Part shown: one piece after another, positions 1-8,563 of the stretch
Layout of the letters: every line of letters begins with the position of its first letter
Position numbering within the stretch: position 1 is the first letter of the stretch
Origin: Pseudoxanthomonas jiangsuensis
GTDB taxonomy: Bacteria > Pseudomonadota > Gammaproteobacteria > Xanthomonadales > Xanthomonadaceae
DNA length: 41,988 nt
Reading direction: 5' to 3'
NCBI RefSeq assembly: GCF_010093185.1
Contig: NZ_PDWL01000027.1
Span: forward strand, 1 to 41,988
Notes under the pieces: model-generated
Database searches by the model: none
What the model saw: only the letters and a program-made list of their open reading frames with translations
What the model was told of the DNA's origin: nothing
Position numbers and translations under genes: made by a program

Positions 1-244
1 ACTTTTGTCATCTCTTATGTTCACAGATGTACTTCAGTGATTCTACGTCCCCTCCGTTGATTTTTGGTCATAGCCCGTGTCCCCCACCGCCTCTATTGGT
101 CGGCGGGTATAAAGTTCAATACGAGACAGCAGAGACAGCCCGTGGACAGGCCGCCTCCCCATGACGCCCCGCCTTGACCGGTGCGCTCCCCTCCCCGCGT
201 TGGTGGAAGGAGCCCGGTCGGCGCAGACGGAGCAAGGAGAAACA

Positions 245-700
245 ATGAAACTGGCATGGATTCTCTGGCTGTCGCAGCTCCTGCCGCAGCCGGCCGCCGA
301 CTCGCTGTGCCTGAGCACCACCGTGTACCTGGAAGCCCGCGACCAGAGCGCGCGCGGCCAGCAGGCGGTGGCCGAGGTGGCCCTGCGCCGTCGCGACAGC
401 GGCCTGTGGGGCGACTCGATGTGCGACGTGGTCACCGCCCGCAAGCAGTTCGCCCCGACCATCGTCTCGCCCAATACCCGGCTGCGGAACATGGACGCCT
501 GGAACCGCTCGATCGACGTCGCCCTGCGCGCCGAGCGCAACTGGGCCCTGCCGGTCGGCCAGCGCGAGGAGATCGTGCCCGGCGCCAGCCACTTCGCCGC
601 CCACGCCATCGCCAGCCCGAGCTGGCGCAACGCCTACCAGGTGGCGACCATCGGCGACCACACGTTCTACCGGGTGCAGCGGCTCAAGCCGCGGGCCTGA
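245..700 (+). CDS. SleB/CwlJ-type cell wall hydrolase
   Basis: A 151-aa protein of the SleB-like hydrolase family (Hydrolase_2), which cleaves peptidoglycan. The N-terminus (residues 1-20) is hydrophobic and could be a short signal or anchor. The motif YLEAR (28-32) carries the likely catalytic Glu30, followed by GQQAVAEVAL and a later KQF segment, all typical of the family. The start at 245 is chosen because AAGGAGA lies five bases upstream; an in-frame ATG at 161 has no such site. A GC-rich hairpin follows the stop. It is a stand-alone gene of the short, single-domain type; its substrate in vivo is inferred only from the family. Confidence 0.85.
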   Translation: MKLAWILWLSQLLPQPAADSLCLSTTVYLEARDQSARGQQAVAEVALRRRDSGLWGDSMCDVVTARKQFAPTIVSPNTRLRNMDAWNRSIDVALRAERNWALPVGQREEIVPGASHFAAHAIASPSWRNAYQVATIGDHTFYRVQRLKPRA

Positions 701-728
701 GCCCTCCCTACCCACCCACGGCACGCCC

Positions 729-753
729 CGGGCCCGCGATAATCGCGGGCCCG
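729..753 (+). terminator. GC-rich hairpin after the wall hydrolase gene
   Basis: A perfect 10-bp stem (CGGGCCCGCG at 729-738 with 744-753) around a five-base loop, followed by a short TTT at 758. It lies between the hydrolase stop and the GST start, so it probably ends the upstream transcript. The T-run is weak. Confidence 0.5.
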
Positions 754-789
754 CGCGTTTCCGCGCCCCGCCCGTCCCGAGGACCCCGT

Positions 790-1401
790 ATGAAGCTCTA
801 CACCAAGCCCGGCGCCTGCTCGACCGCCGTCCACATCGACCTGTGCTGGACCGGCCAGCCGTTCGAGCTGGAGGTCCTGGACGCGACCACGATGAAGGCC
901 CCGGCCTACCTGGCGATCAACCCAGCCGGCGCGGTCCCGGCCCTGGTCGACGGCGACTTCGTGCTGACCCAGAACGCGGCCATCGTCGGCTACATCGCCG
1001 ACCGCTTCCCCCAGGCCGGGCTGGCCGGCGACGGCAGTGCCCGCCAGCGCGCGGAGGCCAACCGCTGGCTGTCGTTCGTCAATTCCGACCTGCACCCGGC
1101 GTTCAAGCCGATCTTCGGCCCGGGCAACTACATCGGCGACGAGGCCCAGTTCGACGCGGTCAAGGCCGCCGCCCGCAAGCGCGTGCGCAGCCTGCTGGAA
1201 ACCGCCGACGCCCGCCTGCAGGGCCGCGACTGGCTGGCCGGCTTCCGCAGCTACGCCGATCCCTACCTGTTCATCACCCTGCGCTGGGCCGGCCGCACCG
1301 GCGTGGACCTGGCCGGACTGGACGCCCTGGCGGCGTTCGCCGCGCGCATGGACGCCGACCCGGGCGTGCAGCAGGCGCTGAAGGCCGAAGGCCTGGCCTG
1401 A
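790..1401 (+). CDS. beta-class glutathione S-transferase
   Basis: A 203-aa cytosolic glutathione S-transferase. The N-terminal thioredoxin fold starts MKLYTKPGACS, with Cys10 in the position of the active-site cysteine of bacterial beta-class enzymes. The cis-proline loop is NPAGAVPALVDGD (about 47-59), followed by a helix that reads NAAIVGYIADRFP. The C-terminal helical domain has DLHPAFKPIFGP, matching the His-containing helix of E. coli GST. Length and domain order are normal. It probably conjugates glutathione to electrophiles or binds such ligands; the substrate cannot be told from sequence. It converges on the minus-strand gene at 1409, with a GGCC-rich hairpin (1403-1417) at the junction. 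Confidence 0.9.
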   Translation: MKLYTKPGACSTAVHIDLCWTGQPFELEVLDATTMKAPAYLAINPAGAVPALVDGDFVLTQNAAIVGYIADRFPQAGLAGDGSARQRAEANRWLSFVNSDLHPAFKPIFGPGNYIGDEAQFDAVKAAARKRVRSLLETADARLQGRDWLAGFRSYADPYLFITLRWAGRTGVDLAGLDALAAFAARMDADPGVQQALKAEGLA

Positions 1402-1408
1402 GCCGGCC

Positions 1409-1969
1409 TCAGGCCGGATCGGCCAGGGCCTGCTCCCACTGGCTGGCGAACGCCTCGCCCTTGCTCTTGGCCAGGGCCTGGCGCAGCTCGGGCAGCACCG
1501 CCTGCAGCGAGGCCGCATCGGTGCAGCGCTCGATCTTCAGCTGCAGGAAATAGCCGCGCAGGCCCAGGTGGGCACGGACGGCCTCGCTCATGCCGTCGTA
1601 CAGGCGCACGTAGTGGCCGGCATCGCCGGAACCGGCGGCCGGCGCTGGCGTCTTCGCCGGTACGGCTGCCGGTGCCGCGGCGACGGCGACAGGCGCTGCC
1701 GGCGCCGGCACCGCGCCCGGGCGTGCGGCCTGGACCAGCCCGGCCACGTCCAGCCCCCTGTTCAGCGGCTCGATCAGGCCCTCGGCCAGCAACCGTTCCA
1801 AGGCGTCGGCCGGGGCCTTGACCCCGGCGGCCACCTCGCGCAGTTCGGCCAGCGTGCGCTGGCCGTCGGTCATCAGCAGGACGGTCCTCAGGGCCGGCGG
1901 CAGCTTGCGGCTGCGGTCGCGGATCTCGTCCCGTCCGGCCTCGGTCTTGCGGTAGATCCCCTCGCGCAT
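1409..1969 (-). CDS. unknown protein with winged-helix-like N-terminus
   Basis: A 186-aa protein I cannot assign to a named family. Residues 1-70 look like a winged-helix domain of the kind with a TDGQRTLAELREVA segment. Residues 75-115 are a low-complexity Ala/Pro linker. Residues 116-186 form a conserved-looking helical domain (GHYVRLYDGMSEAVRAHLGL). No signal peptide is present, so it is probably cytoplasmic. It begins 36 bases after the prpC stop on the same strand and may be co-transcribed with prpBC, but nothing in the sequence links it to propionate metabolism. It may be DNA-binding or part of a signalling module. Confidence 0.75.
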   Translation of the reverse strand: MREGIYRKTEAGRDEIRDRSRKLPPALRTVLLMTDGQRTLAELREVAAGVKAPADALERLLAEGLIEPLNRGLDVAGLVQAARPGAVPAPAAPVAVAAAPAAVPAKTPAPAAGSGDAGHYVRLYDGMSEAVRAHLGLRGYFLQLKIERCTDAASLQAVLPELRQALAKSKGEAFASQWEQALADPA

Positions 1970-2005
1970 CGTTTCCCCCCCAGGAAATGCGGCGGGGCCA
2001 CGATA

Positions 2006-3163
2006 TCACTCCCGCCGGTCGAGTGGCACGAAGGCCAGGTTCTCCGGGCCGGTGTAGTTGGCGCTGGGCCGGATGATCTTGCCGTCGATCCTCTGCTCGA
2101 TCACGTGCGCGCTCCAGCCGGAGGTGCGGGCGATCACGAACAGCGGGGTGAACATGGCCGTGGGCACGCCCATCATGTGGTAGCTCACCGCGCTGAACCA
2201 GTCCAGGTTGGGGAACATCTTCTTGATGTCCCACATCACCGTCTCCAGGCGCTCGGCGATGTCGTACATCTTGCGGCTGGCCTGCTCGTCGGACAGCTCG
2301 CGCGCGACCTGCTTGATCACCTGGTTGCGCGGGTCGGACACCGTGTACACCGGGTGGCCGAAGCCGATCACCACTTCCTTGCGCTCGACCCGCGCCTTGA
2401 TGTCGGCCTCGGCCTCGTCCGGATGGTCGTAGCGCTTCTGCACCTCGAACGCGACCTCGTTGGCGCCGCCGTGCTTGGGCCCGCGCAGCGCACCGATCGC
2501 CCCGGCGATGCAGCTGTGCATGTCGCTGCCGGTGCCGGCGATCACCCGCGCGGTGAAGGTGGAGGCGTTGAACTCGTGCTCGGCATACAGGATCAGCGAG
2601 GTGTGCATCGCCCGCACCCAGGACTGCCGCGGCGGCACGCCGTGCAGCAGGTGCAGGAAATGGCCGCCGATGGAGTCGGCCTCAGGTGCCATTTCGTCGA
2701 TCGCGCGGCCGTTGTGGCTCCAGTGGTACCAGTACAGCAGCATCGAGCCGAGGCAGGCCATCAGCTTGTCGGCGATGTCGCGCGCGCCGGGATGGTTGTG
2801 GTCGTCCTTCTCCGGCGACACGCAGCCCAGCACCGATACGCCGGTGCGCATCACGTCCATCGGGTGCGCCGACGGCGGCAGCTCCTCCAGCGCGGCCTTG
2901 ACCGCCGCGGGGATGCCGCGCAGCGACTTCAGCTTGGCCTTGTAGCCGGCCAGCTCGGCCGCGTTGGGCAGCTTGCCGTGGACCAGCAGGTGGGCGATCT
3001 CCTCGAACTCGCTGGTGGTGGCCAGGTCGAGGATGTCGTAGCCGCGGTAGTGCAGGTCGTTGCCTTGGCGGCCGACCGTGCACAGCGCGGTGTTGCCCGC
3101 GGCGGTGCCGGACAGGGCGACGGATTTCTTCGGCTTGAAGGTCGGGGTCGGGGTCTCGCTCAT
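2006..3163 (-). CDS. prpC: 2-methylcitrate synthase PrpC
   Basis: A 385-aa citrate-synthase-fold enzyme that condenses propionyl-CoA with oxaloacetate to 2-methylcitrate, the second step of propionate breakdown. The catalytic set is visible: His231 in GPKHGGANE, His270 in GFGHPVY, and Asp321 in PNLDWFS. The short length (citrate synthase GltA is about 430 aa), the [13 protein letters not shown] stretch and the location directly after prpB point to PrpC rather than GltA. The start MSETPTP is the last Met before the conserved region. The gene is 55 bases downstream of prpB, so the two form an operon. Confidence 0.95.
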   Translation of the reverse strand: MSETPTPTFKPKKSVALSGTAAGNTALCTVGRQGNDLHYRGYDILDLATTSEFEEIAHLLVHGKLPNAAELAGYKAKLKSLRGIPAAVKAALEELPPSAHPMDVMRTGVSVLGCVSPEKDDHNHPGARDIADKLMACLGSMLLYWYHWSHNGRAIDEMAPEADSIGGHFLHLLHGVPPRQSWVRAMHTSLILYAEHEFNASTFTARVIAGTGSDMHSCIAGAIGALRGPKHGGANEVAFEVQKRYDHPDEAEADIKARVERKEVVIGFGHPVYTVSDPRNQVIKQVARELSDEQASRKMYDIAERLETVMWDIKKMFPNLDWFSAVSYHMMGVPTAMFTPLFVIARTSGWSAHVIEQRIDGKIIRPSANYTGPENLAFVPLDRRE

Positions 3164-3218
3164 CGGAATGCTCCGGTTGCTGGTGCCTGGGCCTTCTAGG
3201 CGTATCTGGGAAGGCGTG

Positions 3219-4121
3219 CTATTTCTTCGCCGCGAACAGCGCGTCGAGCTTCGATTCGAAGGCGTGGTAGCCGATCCGGTCGTACAGCTCCTCGCGGGTC
3301 TGCATCGCATCGACCACCGCCTTCTGGTGGCCGTCGCGGCGGATGGCCGCGTATACGTTCTCGGCGGCCTTGTTGGCCGCGCGGAACGCCGACAAGGGGA
3401 ACAACTGGATCGCCACCCCGGCCGAAGCCAGTTCTTCGCGCGAGAACAGCGGGGTCTTGCCGAACTCGGTGATGTTGGCCAGCACCGGCACCTTGACCGC
3501 GTCGACGAAGCGGCGATAGGTGTCCAGGTCGTAGGCGGCCTCGGCGAAGATGCCGTCGGCGCCGGCCTCCACGCAGGCGATGGCGCGCGCGATCGCCGCG
3601 TCCACGCCGTCGACCTGGATCGCATCGGTGCGCGCGATCAGGAAGAACTGCGCATCGGTCTTCGCATCGGCCGCCGCCTTCACCCGGTCCACCATCTCGC
3701 CCTGGGACACGATCTCCTTGCCCGGGCGGTGGCCGCAGCGCTTGGCCCCGACCTGGTCCTCAATGTGGCAGGCCGCCGCGCCGGCCTTGATCAGCGACTT
3801 GATCGTGCGTTCGATGTTGAACGCGCTCGGGCCGAAGCCGGTGTCGATGTCGACCAGCAACGGCAGCTCGCACACGTCGGTGATCCGCCGGGTATCGACC
3901 AGCACGTCCTCGAGCGTATTGATGCCCAGATCCGGCAGGCCCAGCGAGCCGGCGGCCACGCCGCCGCCCGACAGGTAGATGGCCTTGTAGCCGGCGCGCT
4001 GCGCCAGCAGGGCATGGTTGGCGTTGATCGCGCCGATCACCTGCAAGGGCGACTCGGCGGCCAGCGCGGCGCGGAACTTCGCGCCCGGGGAAGCGCTGGC
4101 GCCTGCGGAGTGGCTGGACAT
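3219..4121 (-). CDS. prpB: methylisocitrate lyase PrpB
   Basis: A 300-aa TIM-barrel lyase that splits 2-methylisocitrate into pyruvate and succinate. The signature KRCGHRPGK (127-135) contains catalytic Cys129; the more usual form of this loop has Asn where this protein has Gly134. Metal-binding acids lie in VDIDTGFG (90-97) and in HIEDQ (119-123). GAGGAG precedes the start by a suitable distance. It is the first gene of the prpBC operon and is divergent from the HTH-citrate synthase gene across about 110 bases. AcnD/PrpF or PrpD, needed between PrpC and PrpB, are not in the window. Confidence 0.95.
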   Translation of the reverse strand: MSSHSAGASASPGAKFRAALAAESPLQVIGAINANHALLAQRAGYKAIYLSGGGVAAGSLGLPDLGINTLEDVLVDTRRITDVCELPLLVDIDTGFGPSAFNIERTIKSLIKAGAAACHIEDQVGAKRCGHRPGKEIVSQGEMVDRVKAAADAKTDAQFFLIARTDAIQVDGVDAAIARAIACVEAGADGIFAEAAYDLDTYRRFVDAVKVPVLANITEFGKTPLFSREELASAGVAIQLFPLSAFRAANKAAENVYAAIRRDGHQKAVVDAMQTREELYDRIGYHAFESKLDALFAAKK

Positions 4122-4181
4122 GTTCGGCTCCTCGGCCGGCTGGCCGGTTGGCGGGCGCGCGGGAGTGCACGCGGCACGGGC

Positions 4182-4210
4182 AATGTGTCACCCTGTCTCC
4201 GGTTGATCAA
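4182..4210 (-). promoter_or_regulatory. candidate prpBC promoter
   Basis: On the minus strand TTGATC (4210-4205) and CACATT (4187-4182) are spaced by 17 bases, a weak sigma70 match about 60 bases upstream of prpB. Its -35 element falls inside the inverted motif listed next, so a protein bound there would affect this promoter. The -10 match is poor. Confidence 0.3.
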
Positions 4211-4229
4211 TCTTGATGCGGACGATCAA
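4203..4229. promoter_or_regulatory. inverted TTGATC/GATCAA motif, candidate operator
   Basis: TTGATC at 4203-4208 is mirrored by GATCAA at 4224-4229, with TTGATCAA itself palindromic and another TTGATG between. The motif sits between prpB and the divergent HTH-citrate synthase gene and ends one base before the ATG at 4231. Size and position fit an autoregulated operator; this is inference. Confidence 0.4.
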
Positions 4230-4230
4230 T

Positions 4231-5472
4231 ATGTCCCTGGACGCCGACCTGATTCCCGCCTCCGAAGCCTGCCGGCTGCTGGGCATCAGCGCCGCCACCC
4301 TGTACGCCTACGTCAGCCGCGGCCTGCTGGAATCGCGCCCCGGCCGCGACCACCGCAGCCGCGTCTACCGCCGCCAGGACGTCGAACGCCTGGCCCAGCG
4401 CAAGCGCCTGGGCCGCGGCCCGGCCCGCGGCGCCGCGCAGAGCCTGGACCGCGGCCTGCCGGTGCTGGAGACCCGGATCTCCCTGATCCGTCACGATGGC
4501 CCGTACTACCGCGGCCGCTCGGCCGTGGCCGCGGTGCGCGCAGGCGCGACCCTGGAGGACATCGCCCGCCTGCTCTGGGACTGCGGCAGCCAGGACCCGT
4601 TCGCCGACCCGCCCGGCGACTGGCCCGCGCGCGTGGTCGCCCTGGCCACCGACACCGATCTGCCTCCGGTCGCCCGTGCCATGGCGGTCATCCCCCTGCT
4701 CGCGCTGCAGGTGCCCCACTCCTTCCAGGCCGACCAGGGCACGCGCCGTGCGCTGGCCGCCACCCTGCTGCGCCAGAACGCAGCACTGATGGTCGCCCGG
4801 CGCCCGGCCGGTCCGGTGCACCGCCTGCTGGCCGAGGCCTGGCGCCCCGGCGACGCCGCCTTCGCCGAACTGGTCCGCGCCGCCCTGGTCCTGTGCGCCG
4901 ACCACGAACTCAACGTCTCGGCCTTCGCCGCCCGCGTGGTCGCCTCCACCGGCGCCCACCTGCACGCCACCGTCTGCGCCGGCCTGTCGGCCCTGTCCGG
5001 CCCCCGCCACGGCGGCGCCACCGCCCGCGTCTACGCCCTGCTCGAGGACGCCCGCCAGTCCAGCGACATCGACCGCCTGGTCGCCGGCCGCTGGACGCGC
5101 GGCGAAGACCTGCCCGGCTTCGGCCACGCCCTCTATCCCGACGGTGACCCGCGCGCGACCGAACTGCTGGCGATGCTGCGCGCAGCACGCGTCGAACCGG
5201 CGGCGTTGCCGCTGATCGAAGCGGTGATCGCCGCGGCCGAGTCGCACAGCGGCCGCCGGCCGAACGTGGACTTCGCCCTGGCCGCGATCTGCTACGCCTG
5301 CGGCCTGCCGGCGGAACCCGCGCTGGCGATGTTCGCCGCCGGGCGGCTGGCGGGGTGGCTGGCGCATGCGCTGGAGCAGCAGGCGCAGGGGAAGCTGATC
5401 CGGCCACGGGCGCGGTACGCGGGAGTGCAGCCGGAGAGTGGCGGCGGGGAGCCCCGGCCACCGGCGGCATGA
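4231..5472 (+). CDS. MerR-type HTH fused to citrate-synthase domain
   Basis: A 413-aa protein with two parts. Residues 9-58 form a MerR/excisionase-type helix-turn-helix (ASEACRLLGISAATLYAYVSRG, then a wing with RVYRRQDVERL). Residues 75-400 are a citrate-synthase fold that keeps the catalytic residues: His260 in SGPRHGGA, His299 in GFGHALY and Asp347 in PNVDFAL, plus DGDPR and the C-terminal RPRARYAG. It may therefore be a regulator that senses a citrate-like or acyl-CoA ligand, an enzyme, or both. The divergent position beside prpBC, where PrpR is often found, favours a role in propionate control. Upstream ATG (4216) and TTG (4213) codons are in frame; 4231 is preferred because it leaves the operator-like motif untranslated and has a weak GCGGA site. 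Confidence 0.85.
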   Translation: MSLDADLIPASEACRLLGISAATLYAYVSRGLLESRPGRDHRSRVYRRQDVERLAQRKRLGRGPARGAAQSLDRGLPVLETRISLIRHDGPYYRGRSAVAAVRAGATLEDIARLLWDCGSQDPFADPPGDWPARVVALATDTDLPPVARAMAVIPLLALQVPHSFQADQGTRRALAATLLRQNAALMVARRPAGPVHRLLAEAWRPGDAAFAELVRAALVLCADHELNVSAFAARVVASTGAHLHATVCAGLSALSGPRHGGATARVYALLEDARQSSDIDRLVAGRWTRGEDLPGFGHALYPDGDPRATELLAMLRAARVEPAALPLIEAVIAAAESHSGRRPNVDFALAAICYACGLPAEPALAMFAAGRLAGWLAHALEQQAQGKLIRPRARYAGVQPESGGGEPRPPAA

Positions 5473-5508
5473 CTGCGACCAGGAGGCGGGTACCCCCCAC
5501 GCTGCGAG

Positions 5509-5522
5509 CTATACACGTATAG
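5509..5522. promoter_or_regulatory. palindrome upstream of esterase/GH43 operon
   Basis: CTATAC-AC-GTATAG is a symmetric 6+2+6 palindrome about 100 bases before the esterase start. It could be a repressor operator for the sugar-degradation pair. No regulator gene lies beside it, so this is only a candidate. Confidence 0.25.
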
Positions 5523-5622
5523 GCATGGTGCCATTCCAATTTCGGGACACCCGAAAAATCCGCGTGGCCGCCACCTAGACTCGGGGCCGATCCCGCCTGC
5601 ACGGCACTCCGAGACGATATCC

Positions 5623-6591
5623 ATGACCTGGGCACCCCGCTTCCTGCACCATGCCCGCCGCGCCGCGCTGGCAACGGCCCTGCTGTGGCTGGCCTGCGCG
5701 CCGGCCAGCGCGCAGGACGATGCGATGACGCCGATCTCCATCCCGGCGCAGCCCGACGCCATCGAGCTGGGAACCGGGCCTTTGCCCGGCGCGACCGTGC
5801 CCGAGAGCTGGCACCGGCAGTACGGAAGCGTGTTCACCCGCAATGTCACCGTCGCCACGCTTACGCCCTTCCTTCCCGACCCGGCCAAGGCCACCGGCGC
5901 GGCGGTGATCGTCGCCCCCGGCGGCGGCTTCCGCTCGCTATCGATGCAGAACGAAGGCTGGGACGTGGCCCGCGCGCTGGCCGACCGTGGCGTGGCGGCC
6001 TTCGTGCTCAAGTACCGGCTGCACCAGACCCCGGCCGATCTGGACGGCTTCGCCCGCTCGATCCAGGAGATGTTCGCCGGACCGGTGCCTGCCCACCGGG
6101 TCGACCCGATGTCGAGCATCGCCACCCTGGGCCCGCAGATCGCCGATGCGCGCGCCGCCTTCGCCCTGGTCCGCGACCGCGCCGGCGAATGGCGCGTGGA
6201 CCCGGACCGGATCGGCATGCTCGGTTTCTCCGCCGGCGCCATGCTCACCATCGCCACCACCCTGGCCGGCGAGGACGCCAGGCCGGCCTTCATCGGCGAC
6301 ATCTACGGCCCGCTGGCGCCGCTGGACGTACCGGCCGACGCGCCGCCGCTGTTCATCGCCATCGCCGCCGACGACGGCCTGTTCGCCGGCAGCGGCTTCG
6401 GCCTGGTCGAAAGCTGGCGCAAGGCCGGCCGCCCGGTCGAATTCCACTTCTACGAGCGCGGCGGGCACGGGTTCGGCATGTACCCGAAGCCGACCACCAG
6501 CACCGGCTGGTTCGATGCCTTCACCCGCTGGATGGCCATGCACGGGCTGATGGCGCCCAAGCCGCGCAGCGCAGCGGGGGCCGCACGATGA
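5623..6591 (+). CDS. secreted alpha/beta-hydrolase, acetyl-xylan-esterase-like
   Basis: A 322-aa exported esterase. Residues 1-30 are a signal peptide ending ASA. The alpha/beta-hydrolase core shows an oxyanion loop APGGGF (98-103), nucleophile Ser203 in GFSAG, an acid in AADDG (around 250) and His282 in GGHGFGMY. This arrangement is that of the carbohydrate esterases often found with xylanases, which remove acetyl groups from plant polysaccharides. Its stop overlaps the next start in an ATGA (6588-6591), so it is translationally coupled to the GH43 enzyme, supporting a joint role on decorated xylan or arabinan. Substrate is inferred from family and context. Confidence 0.88.
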   Translation: MTWAPRFLHHARRAALATALLWLACAPASAQDDAMTPISIPAQPDAIELGTGPLPGATVPESWHRQYGSVFTRNVTVATLTPFLPDPAKATGAAVIVAPGGGFRSLSMQNEGWDVARALADRGVAAFVLKYRLHQTPADLDGFARSIQEMFAGPVPAHRVDPMSSIATLGPQIADARAAFALVRDRAGEWRVDPDRIGMLGFSAGAMLTIATTLAGEDARPAFIGDIYGPLAPLDVPADAPPLFIAIAADDGLFAGSGFGLVESWRKAGRPVEFHFYERGGHGFGMYPKPTTSTGWFDAFTRWMAMHGLMAPKPRSAAGAAR

Positions 6592-7658
6592 AGGCCCGCC
6601 ATTGTCCCTCCCCGGCCCGGTCGCCGCGCGGCACACCCACGCGCGCGTGGCCGGCGGCGCTGGCGCCCACCCTGCTCGGCGCGCTGCTGGCCTGCCTGCC
6701 CGTGCCGCAGGCCCGGGCGCAGGCCGCGGAGGCCCCAGCCCCCGGATCCAACCCGCTGTTCCGCGACCGTTTCACCGCCGACCCGGCCCCGCTGGTGGTG
6801 GGCGAGCGCCTGTACCTGTATGTCGGCCACGACGAGGCGCAGCGCGACGAGATGTTCAACATGCGCGAGTGGCTGGTCTACTCCACGACCGACATGAAGA
6901 CCTGGACCGACCACGGCCCGATCATGAAGGTCGCCGACTTCCGCTGGGCCAAGGCCGACGCCTGGGCTGCCCAGGCCATCCACAAGGACGGCAAGTACTG
7001 GTTCTATGCCGCGGTCGAGCATGACGGCACCCAGCCGGGCAAGGCCATCGCCGTGGCCGTGTCCGACTCGCCCACCGGCCCGTTCGTCGACGCCAAGGGC
7101 TCGGCCCTGGTCACCAACGCGATGACCCCCAAGGGCACCCACAGCTGGGAAGACATCGACCCGACCGTGTTCACCGACGATGACGGCACCACCTGGATCG
7201 CCTGGGGCAACCGCCAGTGCTACATCGCCCGGCTCAAGCCGAACATGATCGAGATCGACGGCCCGATCACCGAGATCACCCCGCCGCATTTCGAGGAAGG
7301 CCCGTGGCTGCACGAGCGCGACGGCATCTACTACCTGACCTACGCCTCGCTGGACCGCTCGCAGCATCGCGACGAGAAGGTGTCGTACGCGACCGCGCCC
7401 TCGATCCAGGGCCCCTGGACCTATCGCGGCGAGCTGACCGGCTCGGGCAAGTACAGCTTCACCATCCACCCCGGCATCGCCCGGTTCAAGGGCCAGTGGT
7501 ACCTGTTCCTGCACAACGCCGCGCTGGCCGTCGGCGACCAGAGCGGCGCGATCGGCCGGCGCGCGGTCACCGTCGAGCATCTGCAGTACAACCCCGACGG
7601 GACCATGAAACCGGTGGTCCAGACCGAGGCGGGCGTATCGGTGCCGCCGCCGCGGTGA
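6588..7658 (+). CDS. secreted glycoside hydrolase family 43 protein
   Basis: A 356-aa enzyme of glycoside hydrolase family 43 (beta-xylosidase or arabinosidase type). Residues 1-45 form a long signal peptide (hydrophobic 22-38, AQA cleavage region). The five-bladed propeller residues are visible: Asp65 in TADPAPLV as general base, the EDIDPTVF segment (188-195) with Asp191 as likely pKa modulator, and Glu237 in FEEGPWLH as general acid. It has no carbohydrate-binding module. It overlaps the esterase gene by four bases and the pair likely acts outside the cytoplasm on side chains of plant polysaccharides. The reading frame remains open after a short gap into transposase remnant sequence, but the TGA at 7656-7658 ends this gene. 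Confidence 0.9.
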   Translation: MKARHCPSPARSPRGTPTRAWPAALAPTLLGALLACLPVPQARAQAAEAPAPGSNPLFRDRFTADPAPLVVGERLYLYVGHDEAQRDEMFNMREWLVYSTTDMKTWTDHGPIMKVADFRWAKADAWAAQAIHKDGKYWFYAAVEHDGTQPGKAIAVAVSDSPTGPFVDAKGSALVTNAMTPKGTHSWEDIDPTVFTDDDGTTWIAWGNRQCYIARLKPNMIEIDGPITEITPPHFEEGPWLHERDGIYYLTYASLDRSQHRDEKVSYATAPSIQGPWTYRGELTGSGKYSFTIHPGIARFKGQWYLFLHNAALAVGDQSGAIGRRAVTVEHLQYNPDGTMKPVVQTEAGVSVPPPR

Positions 7659-7704
7659 GGCCTGCGCCCAGGACTCGCCGCGTAAGCTTCCCCGATCCGC
7701 TCGA

Positions 7705-8062
7705 GCAAGGGGCTTGGGCCGTGTTCCAGGCCACCGTGCTCGCGCTGTTGCCCGAGCTTGGACATCTGGACCGCAGGCAGATCGCCAAGCTCACCGGCGT
7801 GGCGCCGATGAATCGCGACAGCGGACAGGGCCAGGGCAAGCGAAGGATCCGCGGCGGCCCCGCCCCGGTCCGCGTCGCGCTCTACATGGCCACGCTCTCG
7901 GCCGTGCGCTGGGATCCGATGATGAAGGCGCACTACCAACAGCTCAGGGCCCGCGGAAAGCTCGGCAAGGTGGCGCTGGTCGCGTGCATGCGGAAGCTGC
8001 TGGGGATCATCAATGCCAGGCGGCGCGACGAGCTGCGGAGCGTGGGTCTGGCGCTGGCTTGA
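7705..8062 (+). pseudogene. IS110-family transposase, C-terminal remnant
   Basis: About 115 codons encode the C-terminal domain (Transposase_20) of an IS110-family transposase: ALLPELGHLDRRQIAKLTGV, APMNRDSGQGQGKRRIRGG and KVALVACMRKLLGI are characteristic. The N-terminal DEDD catalytic part is absent. Immediately upstream, GAWAVFQATV stands where the family has a GxGPV motif, and the neighbouring frame reads GLG, so a small deletion or frameshift lies at about 7720. The fragment ends at its natural stop only some 20 bases from the damaged terminal attC of the cassette array. Members of the IS1111 branch of IS110 are known to insert into attC sites, which would explain the location; assigning this fragment to that branch is inference. 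Confidence 0.85.
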
Positions 8063-8075
8063 GCGGCATGCTTCA

Positions 8076-8135
8076 AGACAGTTGCTGAACTAAGCCGACC
8101 CGCGAAGCGGGTTCGGCTTGAATGAATTGTTAGAC
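8076..8135 (-). repeat. attC site 1 (terminal, degenerate outer core)
   Basis: The inner arms match the other sites (AAGCCGACCCGC, GAA loop, GCGGG, TTCGGCTT) and the core GTTAGAC is at 8129-8135. The opposite core, expected at about 8076-8082, is not recognisable. This is the last site of the array, next to the IS110 remnant. Confidence 0.85.
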
Positions 8136-8488
8136 CACAGAGTGCTGGTTAAAAGTGTGGCTGCAATCGCGCCGACCATAAATGCGGCGAGTGCGTTACC
8201 CGCGTAAGTCAGGCCGGAGGTGAGAGCAGTAGTGGCGATCACTGCAACGCAGAAGCTGGCGAGCGCGTTCAGTGCGTTAGCCCGCGTAATGAGCAGCGCA
8301 GAGGAGTGGATGATCAAAGCCGGCAGGAAAGCGCCTAGGCCGAACACTATGAGAGCGTCCCATAGAGTGACGGACCATCCAGCTGGCATGGCTATAGCGG
8401 CAGTGACGCCTATCGCCGGGACCGCCAGGCCGCCCGTGAAGACCCCGGAAAAAGTGCCTGCCAGTATGCTCTTGAGTAGACCTTCCAT
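8090..8488 (-). CDS. cassette 9: small integral membrane protein
   Basis: A 132-aa unknown membrane protein with about four hydrophobic segments (roughly 8-34, 42-68, 72-94, 97-116). AGGAGAGG sits four bases before the start, a strong ribosome site inside the cassette. The frame runs without a stop into attC 1, so the last 13 residues (NNSFKPNPLRGSA) are encoded by the recombination site and are unlikely to matter for function. No family recognised. It is the last cassette, furthest from the attI-like end. Confidence 0.7.
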   Translation of the reverse strand: MEGLLKSILAGTFSGVFTGGLAVPAIGVTAAIAMPAGWSVTLWDALIVFGLGAFLPALIIHSSALLITRANALNALASFCVAVIATTALTSGLTYAGNALAAFMVGAIAATLLTSTLWSNNSFKPNPLRGSA

Positions 8489-8503
8489 GATGCCTCTCCT
8501 GTG

Positions 8504-8563
8504 GTCTAACGCCGGAATTAAGCCGCGCCGCGAAGCGGCGTCGGCTTGAATGAACTGTTAGGC
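8504..8563 (-). repeat. attC site 2
   Basis: Cores GTCTAAC (8504-8510) and GTTAGGC (8557-8563); arms AAGCCGCGCCGC and GCGGCGTCGGCTT around a GAA loop, with one unpaired T. The TAA in the core closes the gene of cassette 8. Confidence 0.95.

Noticed and set aside
7217..8062. A single 281-codon protein ending in a transposase domain
   Set aside because: Its first half is an out-of-frame reading of the GH43 gene; only the part after about 7705 has family similarity, so it is a remnant.
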